This document shows positions 1 to 8,400 of a DNA stretch of 33,103 nucleotides, piece by piece. This stretch comes from an uncultured beta proteobacterium (GTDB lineage Bacteria; Pseudomonadota; Gammaproteobacteria; Burkholderiales; Burkholderiaceae_C). The position numbers and the translations under genes are program-made. Under the pieces are notes generated by a model. That model worked only from the letters and a program-made list of their open reading frames with translations, was not told the DNA's origin and did no database searches. The first letter of the stretch is position 1. Each line of letters starts with the position of its first letter. The stretch lies in NCBI GenBank assembly GCA_903894475.1, contig CAITQH010000021.1:1-33103 (forward strand). The letters are read 5' to 3'.

Positions 1-394
1 CCATTCCAGCCACCGGCGAAAGTCAGGACCGGCCGGTCGCGGCCCTGGTCCGGGATGCCAATGCGGTCACCCAGATTGAGGTTTCGTTTTCACTGACATG
101 TCGGGCTCCATTGCGGAGAAAAGTCATTCACGACTGGCAGCTTCCTGGAATTTGAATTCGACGCGAGTGAGCCGCCACTGGTGGAGGCGGGCAACGTGCC
201 TGCGACCATTCATATGATGTGACTGCTGCGACACCCAAACGGCGTAACGGGCACACGTTTCAACAATTGCCCTTTCGGTCTATCAATTTCAACACTTTTC
301 TTGCAATCTAGGTGCTTGCTGGAAATTCAATTGCTGCCGTTCGCTTGTCAGTCAACTGACCCTACACGGTTGCCCGACCAGCAATCAGTTCAAA

Positions 395-715
395 TCAGGC
401 TCCATGCGCGTCTGGCTGACTGATGGGTAGCGTGATGGTAAAACGGGTGCCGGTGCCAACTTGGCTCCAGACCTCGATTTCACCATGATGGCGCTCGACG
501 CTCCTGGAGGCCAACCACAGGCCCAGCCCGGAGCCCTTGCCCAGGCGATCGGTCAGGATCGATAGCTCGCGCTTGGCTTCCAGCGATTGCACAGCGTTGA
601 CCAGCAGCGTCATGAAAACCTCTAAGAGCTGAGCTGACTGACAGCATACGGCCTCAAGTGCGGCAACGCAGGAGCCAAATTCTTTTCTTTCCGTAGGGGC
701 GGCTTTACTCGTCAT
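395..715 (-). pseudogene. Histidine kinase remnant (HATPase_c fragment)
   Basis: The protein has an N-box-like segment (QLLEVFMTLLVNAVQSLE) joined almost directly to a G2/C-terminal segment (GKGSGLGLWLASRSVERHHGEIEVWSQVGTGTRFTITLPI). The DxGxG box, ATP lid and the dimerisation/H-box domain are missing. Confidence 0.7.
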
Positions 716-1327
716 GTCAGCCGGTCCCGAACCCAGGCGATGACCTGGCGCGCACTGAAAGGCTTGATGAAAATGCGCGTCGACACCGGGCAGGTCTCGC
801 TGACCTCACTCGCAAATTCGATGGACTCGACGCCAAGCTCTTGCAGCAGCCTGCATCCGACCTGCGCCTTGATTTTTGGGCTGTAGAAGAAGGCTCCAAG
901 ACCATTTTCCAGTTCCCTCAGTTGCGCCAGCGATATGTTGTGGCGCCTGGCAAACGCCGTCTCATCAATATTCGCATCGAGCCGGCATTTGTGCAGAAGG
1001 TCCTGTTCAACCGCCGTCCAGGATGAAATCTTCGTAGTCACCTGAATCTCGCCAGGATGCTTTCCGAAAACATGACGGCCTTGGTCTTGTACCGCAGCCG
1101 GCAATGCCGACCCTGCTGGCATCCTCCGGCAGGAGCGTTCAAGTCGCAGCAAGATTTCGCTGCTTCTTCGCTTCTGTTGATGCGGTCTTGGCAGTGCAGC
1201 AGCCAGTCACCAATGCGATTGCGCCACACGCTGAGAACGTAAGTCTTGCTTGTCATACCAGCCTGTCCCGAACCCAGGCGCTGACCTGACGCGGACTAAA
1301 GGGCTTGATGAAATACGCATCGGCACC
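711..1327. repeat. Diverged direct duplication of about 76 bp (711-787 and 1252-1327)
   Basis: gtcatgtcagccggtcccgaacccaggcgatgacctggcg... versus gtcataccagcctgtcccgaacccaggcgctgacctgacg... Both copies span the response-regulator tail and the start of a following MTSK ORF. Confidence 0.75.
712..1152 (-). pseudogene. HTH-like segment fused to the C-terminal tail of a response regulator (probable remnant/chimera)
   Basis: The middle (FARRHNISLAQLRELENGLGAFFYSPKIKAQVGCRLLQELG) looks like a helix-turn-helix. The C-terminus FIKPFSARQVIAWVRDRLT is a near copy of the tail of the intact regulator at 1253-1624 (FIKPFSPRQVSAWVRDRLV). No complete receiver domain is present. Confidence 0.5.
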
Positions 1328-1624
1328 AAACCGCCGAGCCTGATCTGAGTCGGCAATCTGGCCTCGCGCACTTACCATCGCGACCTGAATACTATCGGTT
1401 TGCGGGTTGCTCTTGATCGCTTGAAGCACCTGCAAGCCATCCAGTTCGCCGGGCATCATGACATCGAGCAAGACGACCTTTGGCGGGAACTGCCGGATAC
1501 TTTCGAGCGCGCTGAGGCCATCTTTTGCTTCATCAAGTGCGTAATCCTCGCCCAAGGTGATGGCAAGCAGACGCCTAATGTCGGGGTTGTCGTCAACAAT
1601 AAGGACTTGGGTCATGGCAGGCAT
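1253..1624 (-). CDS. Single-domain response regulator (CheY-like receiver)
   Basis: VLIVDDNPDIRRLL acidic pocket, VVLLDVMMPGELDG phospho-Asp site, AMVSA and YFIKPFS Lys site; 123 aa. Confidence 0.92.
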   Translation of the reverse strand: MPAMTQVLIVDDNPDIRRLLAITLGEDYALDEAKDGLSALESIRQFPPKVVLLDVMMPGELDGLQVLQAIKSNPQTDSIQVAMVSARGQIADSDQARRFGADAYFIKPFSPRQVSAWVRDRLV

Positions 1625-1679
1625 TCAATCGAAGTGAATTAGTCCAATAATGGCCGAGTATTGGCGCTCTACGGAATAG

Positions 1680-1707
1680 GAACAATTACCCCAAAGGGCA
1701 ATTGTTC
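1680..1707. promoter_or_regulatory. Candidate operator, palindrome GAACAATTACCC-CAAA-GGGCAATTGTTC
   Basis: 12-bp arms with one mismatch and a 4-nt spacer, in the divergent intergenic region between 1253-1624(-) and 1782-2951(+). The core is shared with 10084-10111. Confidence 0.7.
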
Positions 1708-1781
1708 TTTTGGGCCAGTTCCCTAGCATGCGAAGCACGATAGCGATCCAGCTGGATCTCACGTGAAATGGTGAAATACGT

Positions 1782-2951
1782 ATGGCCCATCCCGCAGTCA
1801 AACTCAAGAATCGTCGGCAAGCTGCCCTGCGATTGAGTGAAACCAGCGCCCTGTTGGAAGCAGCCCTGCAGACCATGTCACAAGGAATTTGCGTGATTGG
1901 CCAGGACGGCCGCTACAAAATGGTCAATGACAGGGCCTGCGAGTTGCTGGACCTGCCGAAGTCACTGCTGCAGAGCCAACCTTTGTTGTCTGAAGTGGTG
2001 AAGTTTCAGCGCGATCGGGGTGACTTCGGACCGGGACTCTCTCGTGTGCAGGAGTCGGCGCGCAACTATGTAGCCACCTTGGGCGTGGATGTGGACGAAC
2101 GTATACCCCGGCGCTACCTGCGCCAGGACCATATTGGCCGCTATATTGAGGTCCACACCCACCGCATGCCATCAGGTGATGTGGTTCGGACCTACACCGA
2201 CGTCACGCGTTACGAGGAAGTCAATCGGCAGCTCAAGCTAGTGCTTGACGAATACCAGGAACTCAGTGACAACGCGATGCAGCGCGGTCGCGATCAGATG
2301 ATCGCCGCGCTGACTCGACTCTCTCTTGTTCGTGACAACGAAACCGGACTGCACACCAAGCGCACTCAACTCTACGTCAGGGCACTGGCGCAAGCCCTGG
2401 TTCGCGCTGGCCACTACACCGAGCAACTAGCCGAGTCACAAATTGAGCTGATTGCCAAGGCCACCCCGATGCACGACTTGGGCAAGGTCGGCATACCCGA
2501 CCATATTCTGTTAAAGCCCGGCCTCCTCACTGACGAGGAAACGCAACTTATGCGCACACACGCCGCGCTGGGCGAGTCAATTCTGCGGGTGATGGCAGGC
2601 GCAGGGCAAGCCGATGGCTCCCTGTTTTCTGTAGCAGCCAGTTTGGCCGGCGCGCACCATGAAAACTGGGACGGCAGCGGCTATCCACGGGGTCTGAGCG
2701 GCCAGGACATCCCGCTGGGAGCACGCTTGATGGCAGTTGCTGATGTGTACGACGCACTGACGACGGCCCGCGTCTACAAGCGCGCATGGACGCATGCAGA
2801 GGCGAGCGCTGAAATCCTGAAGCTCGATGGCATCAAATTTGACCCGCTGATTGTTGCTGCGTTCCAGCAGGAGGAGGCGCGCTTCTATCTCATTGCGGAG
2901 GAATTTCGCGATAAGGAAGAAACTCATCAGGCGCACAAAGCACCAGCATAA
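1782..2951 (+). CDS. PAS domain plus HD-GYP domain protein (putative c-di-GMP phosphodiesterase)
   Basis: N-terminal PAS-like MSQGICVIGQDGRYKMVNDRACELLDLP; HD motif ATPMHDLGKVGIPDHILLKPG; GYP region AHHENWDGSGYPRGLSGQDIPLGARLMAVADVYDALTTARVYK. Confidence 0.9.
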   Translation: MAHPAVKLKNRRQAALRLSETSALLEAALQTMSQGICVIGQDGRYKMVNDRACELLDLPKSLLQSQPLLSEVVKFQRDRGDFGPGLSRVQESARNYVATLGVDVDERIPRRYLRQDHIGRYIEVHTHRMPSGDVVRTYTDVTRYEEVNRQLKLVLDEYQELSDNAMQRGRDQMIAALTRLSLVRDNETGLHTKRTQLYVRALAQALVRAGHYTEQLAESQIELIAKATPMHDLGKVGIPDHILLKPGLLTDEETQLMRTHAALGESILRVMAGAGQADGSLFSVAASLAGAHHENWDGSGYPRGLSGQDIPLGARLMAVADVYDALTTARVYKRAWTHAEASAEILKLDGIKFDPLIVAAFQQEEARFYLIAEEFRDKEETHQAHKAPA

Positions 2952-2961
2952 TCATTACGCA

Positions 2962-3465
2962 ATGCAGGCAAACCCAAGGATGAAAGAAATACCCCGCACA
3001 CCCTCGACCCAGGCGCCCGTTGCTTTGCCCGGTGTTGTAGCGCTGGTTGATGATGACCTCCAGATTGGTCAGGCGCTCAGTACCTGGTTCAAACTGGGTG
3101 GCTTGCAGACCGCGCACCACAGCTCAAGTGAGAGTCTGCTTCAGGCGATCACGCAGACAAATGGGCATCCAACGCTGCCGTCAAGCACCGACCCGTCGCA
3201 GCGGACTGAATTGGTCGCCGCCGTGCTCGACCTGAACCTGCCCGGCATGTCGGGTTTCGCGCTGGCCACCACGCTGCGGGAGCGCTTCCCCCGCTTGCCA
3301 ATGGTCATCATCACCGCCCTGCGCGAGGATGAAAGGGCGCCTTATGGCGCTGCGCCCTCGAGCATCACCTGCCTGCAAAAGCCTTTTGACCTTGATGCCC
3401 TGGACGAGGCGCTTTTTCCGATGATGCACGCCAACATGGTCGATGACTTGACAAACCGATCATGA
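2962..3465 (+). CDS. Receiver-only response regulator
   Basis: Internal ATG at 2962 (MQANPRMKE); VALVDDDLQIGQ, AAVLDLNLPGMSGFAL, IITA, LQKPFD. The longer ORF start at 2851 overlaps the HD-GYP gene. The stop overlaps the next ATG by 4 nt (ATGA). Confidence 0.85.
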   Translation: MQANPRMKEIPRTPSTQAPVALPGVVALVDDDLQIGQALSTWFKLGGLQTAHHSSSESLLQAITQTNGHPTLPSSTDPSQRTELVAAVLDLNLPGMSGFALATTLRERFPRLPMVIITALREDERAPYGAAPSSITCLQKPFDLDALDEALFPMMHANMVDDLTNRS

Positions 3466-4154
3466 ACAACAAGCCGATGCTTGCCGGCAATGTGCGACGG
3501 ACGATTACCGTGGATGATGAGCGCATGGCCGCGCGTTGCGCTGTTGGGCGCGTGGTCCTGATTGACGATGACCCGCAAATTCTGGCAGCACTGGGCGCGC
3601 TGCTGGACATGGAAGGCTATGCCGTAGAGACGTATTCGTTGGCTTTGAGTTACTTGCAGGTGCTGACCTTCAACCGTCCTCTCTTTCCCGGGCCAAGTTG
3701 CGTGCTGTGCGACGTCAAGATGCCTGAAGTCGATGGCCTGGAATTGCAACGCAGACTGGCCGAGCTTGACCACATACCGCTGCTACTGATGAGCGGTGAC
3801 AGCGGCGCCTTGGAGGCGGTCAGTGCCTTTCGCGCAGGCGCCCTCAACTTCCTGATCAAACCGATCGAGGCCGATTTGCTGCTCGATGCAGTGGCTCACG
3901 CTCTGGCCGTGAGTGCACAGCGCCAGCAACTCGATGGCCGCCAGACCGATCGGGCACGACGCATTGCCTCCTTGACCGAGCGTGAACGCGATGTCGCCCG
4001 CTGCGTGGTGCGTGGCAGCATCAACCAGGATATCGCCGACGAATTGGGTATTGCACTTCGCACGGTCAAACTGCATCGGCAGCGCGCGCTGGAAAAACTC
4101 GGCGTCAATACGGTAGCCGATCTGGTTCGACTGGCGGAACCAGGCGGCCTTTAA
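3462..4154 (+). CDS. FixJ/NarL-type response regulator with LuxR-type HTH
   Basis: Receiver: VVLIDDDPQIL, CVLCDVKMPEVDGLE, LLMSGDS, LIKPIEA. C-terminal HTH: LTERERDVARCVVRGSINQDIADELGIALRTVKLHRQRALEKLGVNTVADLVRL. Confidence 0.93.
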   Translation: MNNKPMLAGNVRRTITVDDERMAARCAVGRVVLIDDDPQILAALGALLDMEGYAVETYSLALSYLQVLTFNRPLFPGPSCVLCDVKMPEVDGLELQRRLAELDHIPLLLMSGDSGALEAVSAFRAGALNFLIKPIEADLLLDAVAHALAVSAQRQQLDGRQTDRARRIASLTERERDVARCVVRGSINQDIADELGIALRTVKLHRQRALEKLGVNTVADLVRLAEPGGL

Positions 4155-4166
4155 GGAGGCACAGGA

Positions 4167-6296
4167 TTATCCAGGCAATCGGTTCGCATTCACCGGCAAT
4201 GTCATGGTCACGCAGGCGCCTGCATCGTCGGCATTGACAATGCTCAGGGTGCCCTGGTGCTTGGCCATGATGTTGCGGGAGATCGACAGCCCCAGCCCCA
4301 AGCCGGTGCTCTTGGTGCTGAAAAACGCGGTGCCGACCTGTTCCAGGTTCTCGGGCGTCAAGCCCGGACCAGTGTCGGTGATGCTTAATTGCACCTGTTT
4401 TTGCGTCGTGTTGATCTGAATCTCGATCACGCGATGCCGGACCTGTTGCAAGGCCTCGATGGCGTTACGCAGGGCATTGAGAAGCACCTGAGAAAGTTGT
4501 ATCACATCCCCTTGCACCAGAACCGGGCTGTCGGTCATCGCGAACTTGACCAGCACTTGATGCTGACGGATATCCACTTCCATCAAATCAAGGGCGTCAA
4601 GCACCACTTGCTGCAAATCCACTACCAGGTGCTGCGCCTGGCTCGGGCGAATGAAGGTACGTATCCGCTCGATGATGTCGCTGGCGCGCCGGGTGTTGTG
4701 GATGATTCGCTCAATCAACTCCCCGACCTGGGCCGTCTCCAGACGACCGCTGCGCAAGCCCCGCTGCATGACCTGTGCGTTGGTCAGGATAGCGGTCAGC
4801 GGCTGATTGAGTTCATGCCCGAGTGAGGCCGACATCTGGCCCAGACTGCGTTGGCGATCAAGCTGGACAAGCTGATCGGTCAACCGTCGCCCCTCTGTTT
4901 CCAATTCGCCTCTGCGGCGTTTGTGTTCGGAGATGTCACGCGTCACGCCGAGCACCTCGAACATACCATCCTCATTCACCATCGGATACGCCATGACTTC
5001 GGTCCATACTGTGGAGCCGTCTTTGCAGCGGTATTCGAGCTCGCCCCGAAAAGTTTGCGGTTCTGCACCAGCAGCCAGGTCAACGTGTAATTGCGTGAAA
5101 TATCCGATGCTAATGGCTTGGGAATCGGGGGTCAGGGTCTCCTCAATGGTTTGTTGCATCGCCTCCATCGGGGTGAACCCGCGCACGGCCATGACAGCCG
5201 GGCTGACATAGGTAACGCTGCCGTCGGGCGCCATGGTCCAGATCACATCCCGGGTGTTGTCGGCCAGCAGCCGAAGTCGATGTTCGCTTATGCGCAAGGC
5301 ATCCTCAGCCTGTTTGCGAGGGGTGATGTCTTCCTTCACTGCCAGGTAGTGGCTGACCACGCCGTCCTCATCGGCAATCGGTGCAATGACGGCCCATTCA
5401 TGGTAAAGAGAGCCATCTTTTTTGCGATTCACGAGTTCGCCTTGCCACTCCTGGCCAGCAGTTAGGGCATCCCATAATTCCCGATAGGTACTGAACTTTG
5501 TCTTGTCTGACTTCAGTATCCGTGGGTTCTTCCCGACCACCGCATCGAATGGATAGCCGGTGACTTTGCTGAAGCTCGGGTTGACATATTCGATGTTGCC
5601 GGCCAAATCCGTGAGCACAATGGTGGTCGGGCTTTGCTCAACCATGCGCGTCAACTTTCGCAATTCGATCTCGACCTGCTGGCGTCGCGCGATTTCATCG
5701 TCGGCCCGCGCCAGCGCCCGAAACACCAATCTGTTGCTGTAATACACCGCACTGGCGGTCATTCCAAATAGCGCCGTAAAGTTCATCCATTGCGTGATGC
5801 CAACGCTGTAGTTCGGCTTGGGCAAGAGGCCAGCATTCTCAGCCAGGATCAAGCCCATCACTGCCAGCGAGCTTGCAATGGTGGCAAGCACAATGCCGGG
5901 CAGCTGAAACAACATGCCGACCAGAATCACCCAAAAGACATAGATCGACGCCGTCGGTGTCCGGATGGTCCCCAAACTGATGTTCGCTGCCGTTAGAAAG
6001 ACAAAAAAGAGGGTGGTCAGGGTGAATGCGACAAAGGTGACTCTGCCGCTGTGCAGTATTCGGCGAATCGACAAGAGCACGGCAAACCACAAAATAGCGA
6101 TGACCAGTGCACCGATCGGGACGTTGTTGCCAAGCACGACGCCGATGATGATAAGCACAGTCAGCAACAAATTAACGGTAATGGCCCCATTTATCAGCTC
6201 AGCGTGGCGCGTCTTTTCTTCATCACCTTCAAAAAGAGGTGACGCGAACCAGCGTCTGATCATGTCTATCACATGCGTCCCCCAGTTTGTTGCCAA
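4167..6296 (-). CDS. Membrane PAS-PAS sensor histidine kinase (FixL-like HisKA/HATPase)
   Basis: Hydrophobic N-terminal TM block; two PAS/PAC segments (SPTTIVLTDLAGNIEYVNPSFSKVTGY; DNTRDVIWTMAPDGSVTYVSPAV); H-box SLGHELNQPLTAI; N-box VLLNALRNAIEAL; DTGPGL; GLGLGLSISRNIM. Confidence 0.95.
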   Translation of the reverse strand: MATNWGTHVIDMIRRWFASPLFEGDEEKTRHAELINGAITVNLLLTVLIIIGVVLGNNVPIGALVIAILWFAVLLSIRRILHSGRVTFVAFTLTTLFFVFLTAANISLGTIRTPTASIYVFWVILVGMLFQLPGIVLATIASSLAVMGLILAENAGLLPKPNYSVGITQWMNFTALFGMTASAVYYSNRLVFRALARADDEIARRQQVEIELRKLTRMVEQSPTTIVLTDLAGNIEYVNPSFSKVTGYPFDAVVGKNPRILKSDKTKFSTYRELWDALTAGQEWQGELVNRKKDGSLYHEWAVIAPIADEDGVVSHYLAVKEDITPRKQAEDALRISEHRLRLLADNTRDVIWTMAPDGSVTYVSPAVMAVRGFTPMEAMQQTIEETLTPDSQAISIGYFTQLHVDLAAGAEPQTFRGELEYRCKDGSTVWTEVMAYPMVNEDGMFEVLGVTRDISEHKRRRGELETEGRRLTDQLVQLDRQRSLGQMSASLGHELNQPLTAILTNAQVMQRGLRSGRLETAQVGELIERIIHNTRRASDIIERIRTFIRPSQAQHLVVDLQQVVLDALDLMEVDIRQHQVLVKFAMTDSPVLVQGDVIQLSQVLLNALRNAIEALQQVRHRVIEIQINTTQKQVQLSITDTGPGLTPENLEQVGTAFFSTKSTGLGLGLSISRNIMAKHQGTLSIVNADDAGACVTMTLPVNANRLPG

Positions 6297-6381
6297 CGAA
6301 CAAGTTTACGCTCCACCGGTTGACGGGATAGCTTGTGCCTTATGGTCGAGTTGCAAAGAAATGACTCTGAGCGCGTCGGAT

Positions 6382-8358
6382 TTACCTGGTGACAATGGCA
6401 AAGGTGCCGGTGGCCTTGTCAATCAGGCTGAAGAAACGGATCAGGTCGATCTTGCTGCCGCCGATCTTGAGATCGTCGCTCAGCAGGGTGTCTTTCACAC
6501 CCGCAGTACCCGCCATCATCTTGACAAAGATCGGCTTGGTCAGCGTCAGAGTCGCATTGGCGTTGTCTGCCGGGTTAGCCTTCTTGAAGTGCAAAACCGA
6601 ATTTTCAATCCACAGCACAAAGGACTCCTGACTGTCCGAGAACACCAGATTGATTTTGAGGTCCTTGCCCTCAGCCGCCGGACCATCCAGACCGGCAGCC
6701 ATGGCTTCCAGAAAGCGCTCGATCGGGGTTTGCGACAGCATGTCTACAAAGTAACTGCGATCAACCCCCTTCTTTGGCGCTCCGCTGCGCAGTTCAAGCG
6801 CTGCCGTCAGATAGCTGTTGCGCCAGGTTGATGCCTCGGACATATAGCCCATCTGGTCGTACGTCTTGGCCAGCAGTTCCTTGGCGCCTTGGTGCGCAGG
6901 ATCGCCAAAGACGACTTGGTCGAGCAGTTCTGCCGCCCAGCGATAGTCACCTTTGTCAAACGCGCTCTGGGCCGCAGCAACCGTCTTGTCGACGCCTCCC
7001 ATGAGTTCCAGATAGCGCTTGGCAGACTCCTGTGCCGGCAGCGGGTTGAGATGGGCTGGGTTGCCATCGTAGGCGCCCAGGTAGAACTGGTAGACCGCCT
7101 TCACGTTGTGGCGCAGGTCGCCGTAGTAACCGCGGGCGCCGAAATGTTCCGACAGTGACTTTGGCAGTTTGACCGTCTCTGCGATGTCGCGTGGGGTGTA
7201 GCCTGCGTTCATCAAGCGAACCGACTGATCGTGCGTGTACTTGTAGACGTCGCGGTGCTTGGTGATGAATTCGGCAATGCGCGCGTTGCCCCAGATGGGC
7301 CAATTGTGTTGACCCACATAGATTTCAGAATCACCCAACTGATCGAGCGCCTGCTGCATGTACTGTGACCAGCGCAAGGCATCACGCACCTTGGCGCCAC
7401 GCACCGGCAGCAGGTTGTGCATGGTCTGTGTCAGGTTCTCCGCGCCGCCGTAGAGTTTTTTGTCCGGGATCGAGAACGTCATTTCGGCCGGTGCCTCGGC
7501 ACCTGGAACATTGTGAAATACAAAGCGCACACCGTCGAGCAGCAGTTCTTCGGTGGGTTTACTGATGATCTTGTTGGGCGCCAGGATGCCGAAGCTGCCG
7601 TAAGCCGTCTCGCGGCCGATCCCGACATCAACAAAGCCCTTGGCTGTGCGTTCCAGGTTGCGTCCGGTCTGGTAGACCGATCGCCGACCCATCGCCGTGC
7701 CGACCATGATGTTTTCGCTGGTGGCCTCTTCCATGAAGCCTTCAGAAGCAACGACAGGAATCTTGCGCGCCGCAACCTCTGCGGCTGTCACAACACCCAG
7801 GGCGCCGCCAAAGTGGTCGATATGGCTGTGCGTGAAAATGATGACCGATACCGGCTTTTCACCCAGATGCTTGGCGACGAAGGCCAACGCTGCTGTGGCG
7901 CTTTCGCGCGCAGTCAGGGTGTCGATAACAATCCAGCCGCTCTTGCCCTCGACCAGGGTCATGTTGGCCATGTCAAAGCCACGCACCTGGTAGACACCGT
8001 CCGTTACCTTGAACAGGCCCACCTGCGAGTCAAGCTTGGCATGGCGCCACAGACTCGGGTTGACCGTTGCCGGCGCTGGCCCGTCGATGAACTTGAAGGC
8101 ATCGAAGTCAATCAGGGTCTGGCCAGTGGAGTCGACGATCTTGCCCTCGGGCTTGGCGACCAGCCCTCGTTTGGCATCTTCGAAGTCCTGTTGCTCATCG
8201 AGTCTGAGGTCTTTGGCAAACTGGGCGTTGACCTTCAGCGTTTCGGGCATCGCGTCTCCCGCTGCGCCACCTACGCCGGCAGTCTTGCTGCAGCCGCCTG
8301 CCAGGATAAGCAGCGCCGCCAGGCACAGTGTCTGGGATACATGAATCAGTTTGTTCAT
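6382..8358 (-). CDS. MBL-fold hydrolase, alkyl/aryl-sulfatase (SdsA1-like), predicted lipoprotein
   Basis: Lipobox-like LILAGGCS; metal-binding motif FTHSHIDHFGGALG; alkylsulfatase dimerisation region; C-terminal SCP2-like domain (LKIGGSKIDLIRFFSLIDKATGTFAIVTR). Confidence 0.88.
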   Translation of the reverse strand: MNKLIHVSQTLCLAALLILAGGCSKTAGVGGAAGDAMPETLKVNAQFAKDLRLDEQQDFEDAKRGLVAKPEGKIVDSTGQTLIDFDAFKFIDGPAPATVNPSLWRHAKLDSQVGLFKVTDGVYQVRGFDMANMTLVEGKSGWIVIDTLTARESATAALAFVAKHLGEKPVSVIIFTHSHIDHFGGALGVVTAAEVAARKIPVVASEGFMEEATSENIMVGTAMGRRSVYQTGRNLERTAKGFVDVGIGRETAYGSFGILAPNKIISKPTEELLLDGVRFVFHNVPGAEAPAEMTFSIPDKKLYGGAENLTQTMHNLLPVRGAKVRDALRWSQYMQQALDQLGDSEIYVGQHNWPIWGNARIAEFITKHRDVYKYTHDQSVRLMNAGYTPRDIAETVKLPKSLSEHFGARGYYGDLRHNVKAVYQFYLGAYDGNPAHLNPLPAQESAKRYLELMGGVDKTVAAAQSAFDKGDYRWAAELLDQVVFGDPAHQGAKELLAKTYDQMGYMSEASTWRNSYLTAALELRSGAPKKGVDRSYFVDMLSQTPIERFLEAMAAGLDGPAAEGKDLKINLVFSDSQESFVLWIENSVLHFKKANPADNANATLTLTKPIFVKMMAGTAGVKDTLLSDDLKIGGSKIDLIRFFSLIDKATGTFAIVTR

Positions 8359-8400
8359 ATGAAGTGCTCCTTGTCTTCCGGTTTTTTTGTTGGACGGTTA

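Noticed and set aside
1038-1256. 72-aa minus-strand ORF starting MTSK as an independent gene
   Set aside because: Overlaps the next ORF in another frame and has no domain; better viewed as part of the decayed duplicated module.
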